From Bacillus massilioanorexius (lineage in GTDB: Bacteria; Bacillota; Bacilli; Bacillales; DSM-1321), in assembly GCF_902374955.1 (NCBI RefSeq), contig NZ_CABKRX010000056.1, positions 62,001-126,000 of the forward strand: a DNA stretch of 64,000 bases. The letters run 5' to 3'. This document shows positions 24,591-34,238 of the stretch, in pieces (position 1 is the first letter of the stretch; each line of letters opens with the position of its first letter). Position numbers and translations under genes: made by a program. The notes beneath the pieces were generated by a model. The model ran no database searches. It saw nothing but the letters and a program-made list of their open reading frames with translations, and was not told where the DNA came from.

Positions 24591-25054
24591 TCACCCTCCC
24601 ACTCATATCCAGTAGGCGTACCGTATAAGACATAAGTTAAACGATCTTCATCTAACTCTGCACTATCCCTTTGCCATTCTTGATGATTTACATATAAAAA
24701 GGATGATCCAATCATACTCAATATATCTAAATGATTTTCCTTACTTACTATTTGAACTATTGGATGATTCTTCATCGCATTTAATTCACGAATTTCTAAA
24801 GAAATGCCCTTATTTTTTTCTTCTTGTAATATTTCTGGTGCATTCTCTTCAAATATCTCAACATAAATAACATATAAATCTTGCTCAATGGCAGATGATA
24901 GTTGCTTATAAGTCACCCCATTTTTCACAAAGAACTCGCATTCTCTTCGAGCTAATATTTGTTCTAATTCTATATTTTCATAAAAATATAACGGAATATA
25001 TTGATCGTGACCTTTCCATAAACGATATTCCAATACTCTACTGATTCGTTCCAA
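24581..25054 (-). CDS. Conserved protein of unknown function, first gene of the Gsp-synthase operon (157 aa)
   Basis: No domain is recognised. The chain is soluble and acidic, with YRLWKGHDQYIPLYFY near the start and LTYVLYGTPTGYEWEGEWK at the end. The start is a TTG at 25054 behind GGAGGG. It is co-directional and overlaps the next gene, so it belongs to the same operon as the YjfC-like ligase and DUF350 protein. Confidence 0.65.
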   Translation of the reverse strand: MERISRVLEYRLWKGHDQYIPLYFYENIELEQILARRECEFFVKNGVTYKQLSSAIEQDLYVIYVEIFEENAPEILQEEKNKGISLEIRELNAMKNHPIVQIVSKENHLDILSMIGSSFLYVNHQEWQRDSAELDEDRLTYVLYGTPTGYEWEGEWK

Positions 25055-25101
25055 TTTATCCCTCCATTCGATAACTATACGTACGGATAAAGCTTCTGCA
25101 T

Positions 25102-25117
25102 AGTTTCACGTGAAACG
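25102..25117. promoter_or_regulatory. parS site upstream of the Gsp-synthase operon
   Basis: AGTTTCACGTGAAACG is a 14-bp perfect palindrome and matches 14 of 16 positions of the parS consensus. It is intergenic. Confidence 0.8.
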
Positions 25118-25282
25118 GTGATTTTTTATATTCCTACTTTTATACTATAAGCTATTTATAGGTAACAAAATTGTTTCTTTTAGAGTTTTACTTTTACTTA
25201 GCGTATAGTTGAGCCCTACAACATAAAAAAATTAGCTAATATGGCTACTAGCTAATGAAATGATGTTTCTATAAACCTTTTT

Positions 25283-25370
25283 GTATAGTTTGCTGCCTAT
25301 GAACAAGTAGTGAATAGGCTGAGCTGAATTCCGCTTTTGGATGCTAATTTTATTCACTGAACTTATATAA
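25283..25370 (+). repeat. Dispersed intergenic repeat, copy C (short)
   Basis: Keeps both ends but lacks the GC-rich centre: GCCTATGAACAAGTAGTGAA, GGCTGAGCTGAATTCCGCTT, then ATTTTATTCACTGAACTTAT. It looks like an internally deleted copy. Confidence 0.65.
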
Positions 25371-25391
25371 AAACAGCCTTCTATAAAATAA

Positions 25392-25426
25392 AACAATCTT
25401 CCCTCTCTAAGAAAGGAAAGATTGTT
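25392..25426 (-). terminator. Terminator after purA
   Basis: On the minus strand AACAATCTTTCC and GGGAAGATTGTT pair with one G-U, followed by TTATTTTATAG. Confidence 0.7.
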
Positions 25427-25436
25427 TCATAATTTA

Positions 25437-26726
25437 TTATCTTCTCCAAGGATTGTTAACTACGTTTGTTTGTGTACGGTCTGGACCAACAGAGAATGTA
25501 GATAATGGAATACCAGTTAATTGTGAAACTCGTTCAACATAATGACGAGCATTAGCAGGAAGTTCTCCTAATGATTTAACTCCTGTAATGTCTTCTGTCC
25601 AACCTGGTAATTCTTCATAAATTGGCTCACATTTCGCAAGAATACGTAAGTTTGCTGGATATTCTTCAATCACTTGATCACCATAACGGTATGCTACACA
25701 AATTTTCACTGTTTCAATACCTGTCAATACATCGATTGAATTTAGTGATAAATCTGTAATACCACTTACACGACGAGCGTGGCGAACAACGACAGAGTCA
25801 AACCAACCTACACGGCGTGGACGCCCTGTTGTTGTACCGTATTCACGACCTACTTCACGAATTTGATGACCGATTTCATCATGTAATTCTGTAGGGAACG
25901 GGCCATCACCAACACGAGAAGTATATGCCTTACATACACCTACTACATGGTCAATTTTAGATGGACCTACACCAGATCCGATCGTTACCCCACCTGCTAC
26001 AGGATTTGAAGAAGTAACGAATGGATACGTACCTTGATCGATATCAAGCATTACACCTTGTGCACCTTCAAAAAGAACACGACGTCCTTCATCTAGTGCA
26101 TCATTTAATACAACAGAAGTATCACAAACATATTTTTCAATTTGTTGACCATATTCATAATACTCATCTAAAATTTCTTCTAAAGTAAAGCCTTCTGTTT
26201 CATAAAACTTTTCAAGTAGGCGATTTTTTTCTTTTAAGTTATGTGCTAATTTTTCTTCAAATACTTCACGATCTAAAAGATCCGCCATACGGATACCCAT
26301 GCGAGCTGCTTTATCCATGTATGCAGGGCCGATACCTTTTTTCGTAGTACCAATTTTATTATCACCTTTACGATCTTCTTCAACCTCATCAAGCTTGATA
26401 TGATAAGGTAGAATAATGTGTGCACGGTTGCTTATACGAAGATTATCAGTCGTAATCCCTTGTTTGTGCAAATATTCTAACTCTTGAATAAGTGCCTTTG
26501 GATCAACTACCATTCCATTTCCAATAACACAAATTTTATCACTATAAAAAATTCCTGATGGAATTAGATGCAATTTATACGTTACACCATTAAATTTAAT
26601 TGTATGACCAGCATTATTACCACCTTGATATCGAGCAATTGCTTCTGCATGTTCTGACAAAAAATCTGTAATTTTGCCCTTACCTTCATCTCCCCATTGT
26701 GTTCCCACAACTACTACTGAAGACAT
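25437..26726 (-). CDS. purA: Adenylosuccinate synthetase PurA
   Basis: Makes adenylosuccinate from IMP, aspartate and GTP, the first step from IMP to AMP. The N-terminal loop GTQWGDEGKGK with the catalytic Asp, then QGGNNAGHT, GTTKKGIGPAYMDK, GVMLDIDQGTYPFVTSS, TTTGRPRRVGW and the C-terminal SVGPDRTQT are all as in the family. The start is the ATG at 26726 behind GGAGGTGCAAGG; an in-frame codon at 26774 adds an unlikely segment. 429 aa. A promoter and PurBox upstream point to PurR control. Confidence 0.97.
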   Translation of the reverse strand: MSSVVVVGTQWGDEGKGKITDFLSEHAEAIARYQGGNNAGHTIKFNGVTYKLHLIPSGIFYSDKICVIGNGMVVDPKALIQELEYLHKQGITTDNLRISNRAHIILPYHIKLDEVEEDRKGDNKIGTTKKGIGPAYMDKAARMGIRMADLLDREVFEEKLAHNLKEKNRLLEKFYETEGFTLEEILDEYYEYGQQIEKYVCDTSVVLNDALDEGRRVLFEGAQGVMLDIDQGTYPFVTSSNPVAGGVTIGSGVGPSKIDHVVGVCKAYTSRVGDGPFPTELHDEIGHQIREVGREYGTTTGRPRRVGWFDSVVVRHARRVSGITDLSLNSIDVLTGIETVKICVAYRYGDQVIEEYPANLRILAKCEPIYEELPGWTEDITGVKSLGELPANARHYVERVSQLTGIPLSTFSVGPDRTQTNVVNNPWRR

Positions 26727-26778
26727 ATCCTTGCACCTCCAAAGGTTCACATTTGTACAAATACTATCAAACATACTT

Positions 26779-26808
26779 ATTTTATCAGTTTGACTACCAA
26801 AAAGTCAA
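26779..26808 (-). promoter_or_regulatory. purA promoter
   Basis: TTGACT (26803-26808) and TAAAAT (26779-26784) on the minus strand are spaced by 18 nt and lie 53-82 nt before the start codon. Confidence 0.7.
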
Positions 26809-26810
26809 CC

Positions 26811-26855
26811 AAAACCGAACATTAATATTAAATAAACACTCATTTGTTCGTAATA
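26811..26855. promoter_or_regulatory. PurBox pair (PurR operator) of purA
   Basis: AAAACCGAACATT at 26811-26823 matches the PurBox consensus AWWWCCGAACWWT at every position, just upstream of the purA -35. A weaker inverted copy, TTTGTTCGTAATA, lies at 26843-26855. The spacing is slightly wider than the usual 16-17 nt. Confidence 0.7.
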
Positions 26856-27033
26856 GTGCAATTGTAATAAATTTCTAATTTAATACATCAATATACATCT
26901 TTTTCATGTATAATGAAAATGTCGAATACAATCGAACTATTCTATAAACAACAGCTAAAAATCAGTTATTACTTTCTATTTTATGTATAAACATTAATTT
27001 ATATATATTAATACCGTCTGGGGGATTGCAACA

Positions 27034-28473
27034 ATGCATTGGAAAACAGTCATTCTTGCACTTATTGTAATGTTATTTACGACTGCATGTGTAGGGACAT
27101 CGGAAGAAAAAGGGATAGGCAAAAAGGAAAATTCTCATATTCAAACTTTTGTTAAAGAATCCAAATATCCTAATATGGAAATCGAAACAGAAATTGGTGA
27201 GTACGACAAATATAAATATGCCATTCATTTTCCAAGAACAAAGCAAAAACAAATTAATTTAACAATTAGAGAATTTATAAAGGAGCATAAGAAACAGTTT
27301 CTAAATGATGCACAAAAGATTCAGCCAAAAGGAAATGACTATTCAGAGCTTTTATTAGACTATGATATCACCCACCTATCTGATAATATCATATCCATTG
27401 TTTTTAATAATAATGTAAAATTAGCGGGAAAAGAAAGCACCGAAAGAAATTACACGCTTAATTTCCAATTAAATAGTGGGAAACAAATTTCCTTAGAAGA
27501 ATTACTTCTAGATTACTCGTCCTTACAGCAAATTGCTGATATTTCTCAGAATAAGATTCTTCAAGACGCTAAAACTATGAAATTAACAAACTATGATCGA
27601 GTAATAGATGGTACTGCACCTAAAGTGGCCAACTATGAATCCTTTAGTTTCTCTAACCACTCTCTTGATTTTTATTTTAAAGAAAAACAAATCGGTCCTA
27701 AATCCATTGGTCCATATAAAGTAGAAGTAGCTATAAACGATTTAAATGGTATCGTAAAAGATTCATATATGCACTCATTAGAACAAGTATTTTCAAATGA
27801 AACAGAAATCCTATCTAATACAACGACTAATAAAGAAGAGAAAAAATCCTCTTTATCACCAGATGGAAAATATGTTGCCATTACATTTGATGATGGACCT
27901 CATCATCAATTAACACCTTATATTTTAGATATTCTTAAAAAACATAAGGCGAAAGCAACGTTCTTTGTATTAGGTAACCGCGTAGAGTATTATCCTGAAA
28001 TTGTTAAGCGTACTTTTGATGAAGGACATGAAATTGGAAATCATTCATGGAGTCATCCAAAGTTAACAAGCTTAAGTCAACAGGAATTGCGAAATCAAAT
28101 ATATCATACGTCAAGTGCTGTTGCCAAAATTACTGGTGTTGCTCCTGCTACTATTCGACCACCATATGGTGCATTCAACGACCAAGTTAAACAAGTATTA
28201 AACGGTCCTATCGTAAATTGGTCTGTGGATACACTGGATTGGAAACATCATAATAAAGAGATGATTAAAAAAATTGTAAGAGAAAAAACACGCAATGGAA
28301 GTATCATTCTTATGCATGATATTCATAGCGCAACTGCTCAAGCCCTAGATAGCGTGTTAACAGAATTAAGTCAAAAAGGCTATCAATTTGTTACTGTTAG
28401 TCAATTATTAGAAATTGAAGATCAAGCAAACAACGTTCCAGGTCAAGTATTTTTAAATAAACCAGCATCTTAA
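27034..28473 (+). CDS. Lipoprotein polysaccharide deacetylase, PdaC-like
   Basis: 479 aa. A lipoprotein signal with lipobox FTTAC (Cys19) is followed by a DUF4163/DUF3298-type region (about 45-250) and a NodB deacetylase domain (about 280-470). Metal and catalytic residues are visible: Asp286-Asp287 in TFDDGPH, His337-x3-His341 in HSWSH, RPPYGAF and LMHDIH. Architecture and length match B. subtilis PdaC, which deacetylates N-acetylmuramic acid in peptidoglycan. It is oriented against the surrounding genes. GGGGGATT precedes the ATG. Confidence 0.88.
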   Translation: MHWKTVILALIVMLFTTACVGTSEEKGIGKKENSHIQTFVKESKYPNMEIETEIGEYDKYKYAIHFPRTKQKQINLTIREFIKEHKKQFLNDAQKIQPKGNDYSELLLDYDITHLSDNIISIVFNNNVKLAGKESTERNYTLNFQLNSGKQISLEELLLDYSSLQQIADISQNKILQDAKTMKLTNYDRVIDGTAPKVANYESFSFSNHSLDFYFKEKQIGPKSIGPYKVEVAINDLNGIVKDSYMHSLEQVFSNETEILSNTTTNKEEKKSSLSPDGKYVAITFDDGPHHQLTPYILDILKKHKAKATFFVLGNRVEYYPEIVKRTFDEGHEIGNHSWSHPKLTSLSQQELRNQIYHTSSAVAKITGVAPATIRPPYGAFNDQVKQVLNGPIVNWSVDTLDWKHHNKEMIKKIVREKTRNGSIILMHDIHSATAQALDSVLTELSQKGYQFVTVSQLLEIEDQANNVPGQVFLNKPAS

Positions 28474-28518
28474 GAGTGACTTATAACCCTAGCATGACAG
28501 ATGTCAGATTGGACTGTA

Positions 28519-28534
28519 AAAGCGCAAGCGCCTT
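28519..28534. repeat. Short GC palindrome of a common Bacillaceae intergenic type
   Basis: AAAAGCGCAAGCGCCTT forms a small hairpin (GCGC/GCGC core) just past the deacetylase gene. Sequences of this kind recur in Bacillaceae intergenic regions. I see no function. Confidence 0.35.
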
Positions 28535-28553
28535 CTAGTAATGAACAATAATT

Positions 28554-28589
28554 AAAAAAAGGAAGCGAAATTTTATCGCTTCCTTTTTT
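28554..28589. terminator. Bidirectional terminator between pdaC-like gene and dnaC
   Basis: AAAAAAAGGAAGCGA pairs with TCGCTTCCTTTTTT. The two flanking genes are convergent. Confidence 0.9.
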
Positions 28590-29955
28590 ATGCTCCAGGT
28601 GGAACATTTGAGTCGTCATAACGTGTTTCTAAATTTACGAATTTATTATATTCCTTAACAAATGCGAGAGATACCGTTCCTACTGGGCCGTTACGTTGTT
28701 TGGCAATGATGATTTCGATAATATTTTTGTTCTCTGATTCTTTATCATAGTAATCATCACGATATAGAAAGGCTACAATGTCTGCATCCTGCTCAATACT
28801 ACCAGATTCACGGATATCAGACATCATAGGTCTTTTATCTTGTCGTTGTTCAACACCACGGGAGAGCTGTGATAAGGCAATAACAGGTACTTTCAATTCA
28901 CGAGCTAATGCTTTCAATGAACGAGAAATCTCTGATACTTCCTGTTGACGATTTTCTCCAGAATTACCGTCCCCTCGAATTAATTGCAAATAATCAATTA
29001 GAATCATTCCAAGGCCATGCTCTTGTTTTAATCGACGACATTTTGAACGAATATCTCCTATACGTACACCAGGTGTATCATCGATAAAAATTCCCGCATT
29101 TGATAAACTTCCCATTGCCATGGTGAGTTTCCGCCAATCTTCATCTGTTAACGCACCCGTTCTTAAGTTTTGCGCATTAATATTACCTTCCGCACAAATC
29201 ATACGCATAACTAACTGTTCTGCTCCCATCTCCAAACTAAATATCGCTACGTTTTCTTCAGTCTTAGTGGCAACATTTTGTGCAATATTAAGAGCAAACG
29301 CGGTTTTACCAACAGAAGGTCTGGCTCCTACGATAATTAAATCATTTCGTTGAAATCCTGCTGTCATTCGATCTAATTCTGCAAATCCTGTAGGAATACC
29401 CGTTATATCTCCCTTTCTATTAGCAAGAACCTCGATATTATCATATGCGCTAACTAGTACATCTTTAATATTTTGAAAAGCACCTGCATTTTTCTGCTGA
29501 GCAACTTCCATAATGCTTTTCTCAGCTTCACTAATGTATGCTTCAACTTCATCTTCTCTACTGTAACCATCTTGTACAATTTGAGTAGCCACACGAATCG
29601 TTCTACGCAATAAAGATTTTTCATCCACTATCTTCGCATAGTATTCTATATTCGCTGCTGTAGGTGTTGAATCTGCCAATTCACTTAGATATGCTACCCC
29701 ACCAACATCTTCTAAACTTTTCGTTGCAGCGAGTTCCTCTGTAACGGTAATTAAATCCACGACACTTCCACTATTATTCAGTTTAAGCATAACTTCAAAG
29801 ATTTTTTGATGTGCTATTCGATAGAAGTCTTCTGGAATTAATAACTCTGATGCAACTATTAAAGAAGAAGGCTGTAAAAATATTGCTCCTAATACAGCTT
29901 GTTCTGCTTCAATATTTTGCGGTGGTATCTGATTTTGAAAAGCTTCACTCACCAT
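28588..29955 (-). CDS. dnaC: Replicative DNA helicase (DnaB-type; DnaC in Bacillus)
   Basis: 455-aa hexameric 5'-3' helicase of the replication fork. The N-terminal domain (NIEAEQAVLGAIFL) binds primase. The RecA-like domain has Walker A GARPSVGKTAFA, Walker B ILIDYLQL, ALSQLSRGVEQR and the arginine region. No intein is present, since the motifs are continuous. GGAGG lies 8 nt before the ATG at 29955. Confidence 0.97.
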   Translation of the reverse strand: MVSEAFQNQIPPQNIEAEQAVLGAIFLQPSSLIVASELLIPEDFYRIAHQKIFEVMLKLNNSGSVVDLITVTEELAATKSLEDVGGVAYLSELADSTPTAANIEYYAKIVDEKSLLRRTIRVATQIVQDGYSREDEVEAYISEAEKSIMEVAQQKNAGAFQNIKDVLVSAYDNIEVLANRKGDITGIPTGFAELDRMTAGFQRNDLIIVGARPSVGKTAFALNIAQNVATKTEENVAIFSLEMGAEQLVMRMICAEGNINAQNLRTGALTDEDWRKLTMAMGSLSNAGIFIDDTPGVRIGDIRSKCRRLKQEHGLGMILIDYLQLIRGDGNSGENRQQEVSEISRSLKALARELKVPVIALSQLSRGVEQRQDKRPMMSDIRESGSIEQDADIVAFLYRDDYYDKESENKNIIEIIIAKQRNGPVGTVSLAFVKEYNKFVNLETRYDDSNVPPGA

Positions 29956-30323
29956 TTACAACCTCCTATCTTATTAAGAAAAACCGTCACCGGCCCTTTT
30001 TTGATCTAGTTCTAAAAAATATTATTCACTATCATGTTCTATACCTTACTATTATTTCACCACAAAGGATCGACTTACCGATCTTAACAGGTATGAGGTC
30101 AGACAAAAGAAACACTCTAGAGCTAGACCTTACTCTATATTCAAAATGATTAACTTTCTTTTCTTACAAAAAAACCGCAGCAGTCCTTTTTAAATGAGAA
30201 ACATGGATAAGGAATTATTATATCATTATCATCCCTCATTTATCATTTTTTCCTTTAAATATATAAGACGACTCCTTATATCACTATATCATGAACAGGA
30301 GTCGTCCTACATACATATTATTT
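29956..30323. other. Gap between dnaC and rplI
   Basis: Contains the inverted repeat at 30267-30306 and two related AT/GC-mixed motifs, AAAAACCGTCACCGGCCC near 29981 and AAAAAACCGCAGCAGTCC near 30168, that look like a loose direct repeat. No gene is apparent. Confidence 0.4.
30267..30306 (-). terminator. Probable terminator after rplI
   Basis: GACGACTCCT and AGGAGTCGTC form a perfect 10-bp stem with a 20-nt loop, 18 nt past the rplI stop. The T-run is poor, so termination is likely but not certain. Confidence 0.55.
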
Positions 30324-30773
30324 TTATTTTGCTTCTTTTACATGTACATTCAATGTAGCCATTACTTCGTGATGTAGCTTAACAGGTACTTTTGTATATC
30401 CTAATGATCTAATACCATCTGGAAGCTCCATTTTACGTTTATCGATTTTAATTTTTTCAGCTGCATTTAGAGCCTCTGAAATTTGTTTTGTTGTAATAGA
30501 ACCGAATAAGCGGCCGCCTTCTCCAGCTTTTGCTTCAATTTCAACTGTTACCTTTTCAAGCTTTGCTTTTAACTCTTTAGCTAATTGTAATTCTTCAGCC
30601 GCTAATTGATTTTGTTTATTTTTTTGTGCTTCTAATTTTTTCATATTTGCTGGAGTTGCTTCAATGGCAACTTGATTTTTTAATAGGAAGTTTTGTGCGT
30701 ATCCATCAGATACATTTTTCACTTCACCTTTTTTGCCTTTACCTTTTACATCTTTAAGAAAAATTACTTTCAT
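30324..30773 (-). CDS. rplI: 50S ribosomal protein L9
   Basis: Binds 23S rRNA at the base of the L1 stalk and supports reading-frame maintenance. 149 aa with the N-terminal RNA-binding domain (MKVIFLKDVKGKGKKGEVKN, then VSDGYAQNFLL), a long connecting helix and the C-terminal domain ending LNVHV. Its ATG overlaps the gdpP stop by 4 bases (ATGA), so both are translated from one mRNA. Confidence 0.97.
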   Translation of the reverse strand: MKVIFLKDVKGKGKKGEVKNVSDGYAQNFLLKNQVAIEATPANMKKLEAQKNKQNQLAAEELQLAKELKAKLEKVTVEIEAKAGEGGRLFGSITTKQISEALNAAEKIKIDKRKMELPDGIRSLGYTKVPVKLHHEVMATLNVHVKEAK

Positions 30774-32740
30774 TCTTTATGCCCTCCTAGATAATCATCT
30801 ATTGCAAGTTGTAGCTTATCTACAGCTTCATCTACAGTGCTATTTTCAATTTGAGTAGCGGCATTCGTTAAATGTCCTCCTCCATTTAGAGCTTCCATAA
30901 TAATTTGTACATTTATATCTCCCAATGAACGAGCACTAATGCCAATAACATTTTCATCTCGTTTTGAAACAACAAAAGCTGCTCCAACACCTTCCATTGT
31001 TAGAAGAGTATCTGCTGCTTGCGCAATTAAAATTTGATCATTTATTTGATCTGGTGCTCCTTTAGCAATGACAATACCATTTCTATAAAAAGAAAAAGTC
31101 TCTATAAGCTTTGCACGTCTTATATACGTTTCTAGATCTTCCTTTAAAAACCTTTGAACGAGGACTGTATCTGCACCATGTGCTCGTAAGTAGGATGCAG
31201 CATCAAACGTTCTAGAGCCTGTTCTCATCGTAAAACTTTTTGTATCAACAATTATACCTGCCAATAATGCCGTGGCCTCTAACATATCAATCTTACTATT
31301 CTTCTCTTGATACTCTAACAATTCTGTAACAAGTTCCGCTGTGGAGGAAGCATATGGTTCCATATATACAAGTAAAGAGCGATTAATAAACTCTTCTCCC
31401 CTGCGGTGATGATCAATTACGACCACCTTATCAATACTTCGTAATAATTTATCATCAATAACCATAGAAGGTTTATGGGTATCTACTATAACTAATAATG
31501 TATCATCTGTAATAAGTTCATACGCATCTTCTGGTGTGATGAATCTAGAATACAATTCCGGTTTTCCCTGAATTTCAGACATCATGCGTCTAACTCCAGT
31601 ATCTAACTCTTGAAAATTCACTACGACGTAAGAATCTCGATTATTCATATTTGCCACTTTTGATATACCGATAGCCGCTCCTATGGCATCCATATCAGGG
31701 TATTTATGTCCCATGACGATAACCTTATCACTATCAAGAATAATATCCTTTAAAGCATGGGAAATAACGCGTGCACGGACTCTTGTTCTTTTTTCCATAG
31801 GGTTTGTTTTACCACCAAAAAATTTTGCTTTTCCATTTGGTAGTTTGATGGCTACCTGATCACCACCACGACCTAACGCTAAATCTAAACTAGATTGGGC
31901 AATTGTTCCTAATTCCGGCAATGATGATGCTCCACAGCCTACACCTATACTTAAAGTTAATGGAACATGCTGCTTAGCAGTTGTTTCTCTAATTTCATCT
32001 AGAATAGTAAATTTTGTCTTCTCTAACTTTTGTAGAATACTTTCATTGAAAATACCAATAAACCTGTCAGATGAAGTTCTTTTTAAAAATACCCCATTAT
32101 CCCTAGCCCACTTGTCTAAAAGGGATGTGACTAAACTATTTAAGCTACTTCTTCTTTGATCGTCCATCGCTTGTGTTAATTCATCATAATTATCCAAGAA
32201 AATAATACTGATGACTGTTCTTTCATCTTCGTACATTTTTTCAATTTCAACTTGTTCTGTTACATCGAAAAAATAAAGCAATTTTTCCGCTTTTTTATGA
32301 ACCACTTTAAATTTACGATCATTAAGGGTAACAGCTTCTGTTTCCACTTCCTGTTTAAGAAGCGGAATAAGAATTTCTGCTACATCGTATAATGATCGAC
32401 CTACAAGCGTATCTTCATGAAAACAAGAAGCCATAAATGGATTCGTCCATTCTATACAATAGTCATCATTAATGAGCATGATCCCTATGGGCATTTCCAA
32501 TAGTGCTTCTTCACCAACTTTTTTCAAGCGGTAGGATAGTGTAGAAATATATTTTTCTGTTTCTCTTCTGTTGTTAAGCTCAATACTCAATATCTGATAA
32601 AATAACATGCAAACAAGTGGAATACCTATTAGAGCAATCCACCATTTGTAAAACATAAGAGAAATAAGCAATACGGTTACTACTGCTATCAATCCATACA
32701 TCGGATAGCGAATAGACTTATTATTAATGTTCGACAACAT
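30770..32740 (-). CDS. gdpP: Cyclic-di-AMP phosphodiesterase GdpP
   Basis: 656 aa. Two N-terminal membrane helices (about 12-52), a PAS-like domain (about 85-150), a degenerate GGDEF domain (about 170-310, with no intact GGDEF motif) and a DHH/DHHA1 phosphodiesterase half with PDMDAIGAA near residue 348 and VVIDHHRR near residue 442. The C-terminal GGGHLTNAA is the DHHA1 signature. It hydrolyses c-di-AMP and so affects wall homeostasis, potassium and beta-lactam tolerance. It lies between yybS and rplI as in B. subtilis. Confidence 0.96.
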   Translation of the reverse strand: MLSNINNKSIRYPMYGLIAVVTVLLISLMFYKWWIALIGIPLVCMLFYQILSIELNNRRETEKYISTLSYRLKKVGEEALLEMPIGIMLINDDYCIEWTNPFMASCFHEDTLVGRSLYDVAEILIPLLKQEVETEAVTLNDRKFKVVHKKAEKLLYFFDVTEQVEIEKMYEDERTVISIIFLDNYDELTQAMDDQRRSSLNSLVTSLLDKWARDNGVFLKRTSSDRFIGIFNESILQKLEKTKFTILDEIRETTAKQHVPLTLSIGVGCGASSLPELGTIAQSSLDLALGRGGDQVAIKLPNGKAKFFGGKTNPMEKRTRVRARVISHALKDIILDSDKVIVMGHKYPDMDAIGAAIGISKVANMNNRDSYVVVNFQELDTGVRRMMSEIQGKPELYSRFITPEDAYELITDDTLLVIVDTHKPSMVIDDKLLRSIDKVVVIDHHRRGEEFINRSLLVYMEPYASSTAELVTELLEYQEKNSKIDMLEATALLAGIIVDTKSFTMRTGSRTFDAASYLRAHGADTVLVQRFLKEDLETYIRRAKLIETFSFYRNGIVIAKGAPDQINDQILIAQAADTLLTMEGVGAAFVVSKRDENVIGISARSLGDINVQIIMEALNGGGHLTNAATQIENSTVDEAVDKLQLAIDDYLGGHKE

Positions 32741-32796
32741 TGTTTCAGCTCCTAAAAGCTCCTAGTTTCTCCAACTCTACATACCAATAAAAAAAC

Positions 32797-33741
32797 TTAA
32801 GATTTTTTTTGAATATTTTCTCTAAATGGGAACCCTAAATCCATTATACCCAAAATACGAATAAATGGAGATAGTGCTGTTATCATCGCAAAAATAATAA
32901 CGATAACAGGAATAGGCTTCGGCCACTTTTTGGCATTGGAAAAGAAAAAGACAAACGATATCCCTTGTAAGAAAATAAAAAATTGTAAAGTAAAACCTAG
33001 ATTTAGCAATACTGAATATAAATAGTCTCCTCGTTCTACTTGAATGAATAACGAGGCAATCATAATAATTAAATAATACCATAAAAGACTCTTTGGTAGT
33101 TGTATATCTCGAATAGGTGCAATAGATAGTTTTTTGTTACTAAATCGATTGATAATCGGTTTACAAGCCACAAAAACAATCCCTACCATAATAACCGAGG
33201 ATAAAACAAGATAGCTTGGTAACAAGGTCCCCATCGTTTGAATAGTAACCATTACTTGCTCTGTTAATTTCTCAATTTGTTCTTTATTTTGTCCTAAAGT
33301 TGTTAACATCTCTGAAGACTGTTTAATGGATTGTTCTATAATTTGTTTCGATGTCTCAAAGAGATTCACATCCATTAAGACAATCGATCCAATAAATATA
33401 AGCAGTGTACATACTATAAATACTAATACCGAAACAATAAACATTTGAAGATTACTTTTACCTTTTTGTAAATAATAACCCATTGTTATACCAATTAATC
33501 CAAAAATCATTGTTATAGGTATTGCAGCAAACGAACCGATTAATACGGTTAATAAAATGGCAACAAAAAAACTGCCAAAAGACCAACCAAGATTTTGCTT
33601 TGTCGCAATTAAAACGAACGGTATCGGTAATAAAAACATTAGAATTATACCTAAAACCGGTATGTAAACGACTAAAAAAAGCATAACAGCATATAGAGCT
33701 AATAAAACTCCACTCTCTGTCAATAGTTTGCCTTTATTCAA
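32797..33741 (-). CDS. yybS: YybS family membrane protein (DUF2232)
   Basis: 314 aa with about eight transmembrane helices. Its place directly upstream of gdpP and rplI and the DUF2232-like run of helices (LLALYAVMLFLVVYIP near the start, LQFFIFLQGISFVFFF near the end) identify it as YybS. A soluble coil (SKQIIEQSIKQSSEMLTTLG) lies in the middle. The function is not known; the S-component-like fold has been proposed for the family. Confidence 0.85.
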   Translation of the reverse strand: MNKGKLLTESGVLLALYAVMLFLVVYIPVLGIILMFLLPIPFVLIATKQNLGWSFGSFFVAILLTVLIGSFAAIPITMIFGLIGITMGYYLQKGKSNLQMFIVSVLVFIVCTLLIFIGSIVLMDVNLFETSKQIIEQSIKQSSEMLTTLGQNKEQIEKLTEQVMVTIQTMGTLLPSYLVLSSVIMVGIVFVACKPIINRFSNKKLSIAPIRDIQLPKSLLWYYLIIMIASLFIQVERGDYLYSVLLNLGFTLQFFIFLQGISFVFFFSNAKKWPKPIPVIVIIFAMITALSPFIRILGIMDLGFPFRENIQKKS

Positions 33742-33898
33742 AACTGTAAAACTCCCCTCTTTACATATCAGGAAATTTCCATTTCCTCATTTCATATGTA
33801 TTACGTGAACCTATCAATTAGGTTTCATTTATACATTTTAAGTCATTACGCATAAATATTAAACTTTTTTCATTTTTACGAAGCTTAGTTACGCTATA

Positions 33899-34015
33899 CT
33901 ATTCATTTTTATTCACATGTAATGACAGTGAAAAAGGATTCTTTAAGTCTGCGTTTATTGGAGAATAGACCCTATCCTTTCCATTTTTTAGACAAAGACA
34001 CGCATCATCGCTCAT
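33899..34015 (-). CDS. Possible small gene (38 aa) in the yybS upstream gap
   Basis: An ATG-started frame reads MSDDACLCLKNGKDRVYSPI then NADLKNPFSLSLHVNKNE and a TAG. It has two cysteines near the start and no recognisable family. The ribosome binding site (AAGTGA) is weak. Otherwise the 33742-34181 gap shows only a small hairpin near 33808 (AACCTA/TAGGTT). It could be a random frame. Confidence 0.25.
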   Translation of the reverse strand: MSDDACLCLKNGKDRVYSPINADLKNPFSLSLHVNKNE

Positions 34016-34181
34016 TTTTCACTTATTAATCTTGTCTTTTCATTTCATCTTTCAGATTTCCAACCGTAATCAACAGAGCCCAAAAAAGTCACTATATTTA
34101 GTATATCCTTTTGCAATTACCCTATAGATAGATTTTTAACCTTATTGATACATCTATCTAAAAAGTACTATGAATTAAAAT

Positions 34182-34233
34182 AAAGGATAATAGCGAGCTG
34201 TCACGTAGTAGTTACAACCCGCTATTATCCTTT
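34182..34233 (-). terminator. Terminator after the DUF2087 regulator
   Basis: AAAGGATAATAGCG and CGCTATTATCCTTT form a perfect 14-bp stem around a 24-nt loop. Confidence 0.8.
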
Positions 34234-34238
34234 TTCTT

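Noticed and set aside
27672..27881. 69-codon minus-strand frame opposite the deacetylase
   Set aside because: Shadow of the plus-strand PdaC-like gene.
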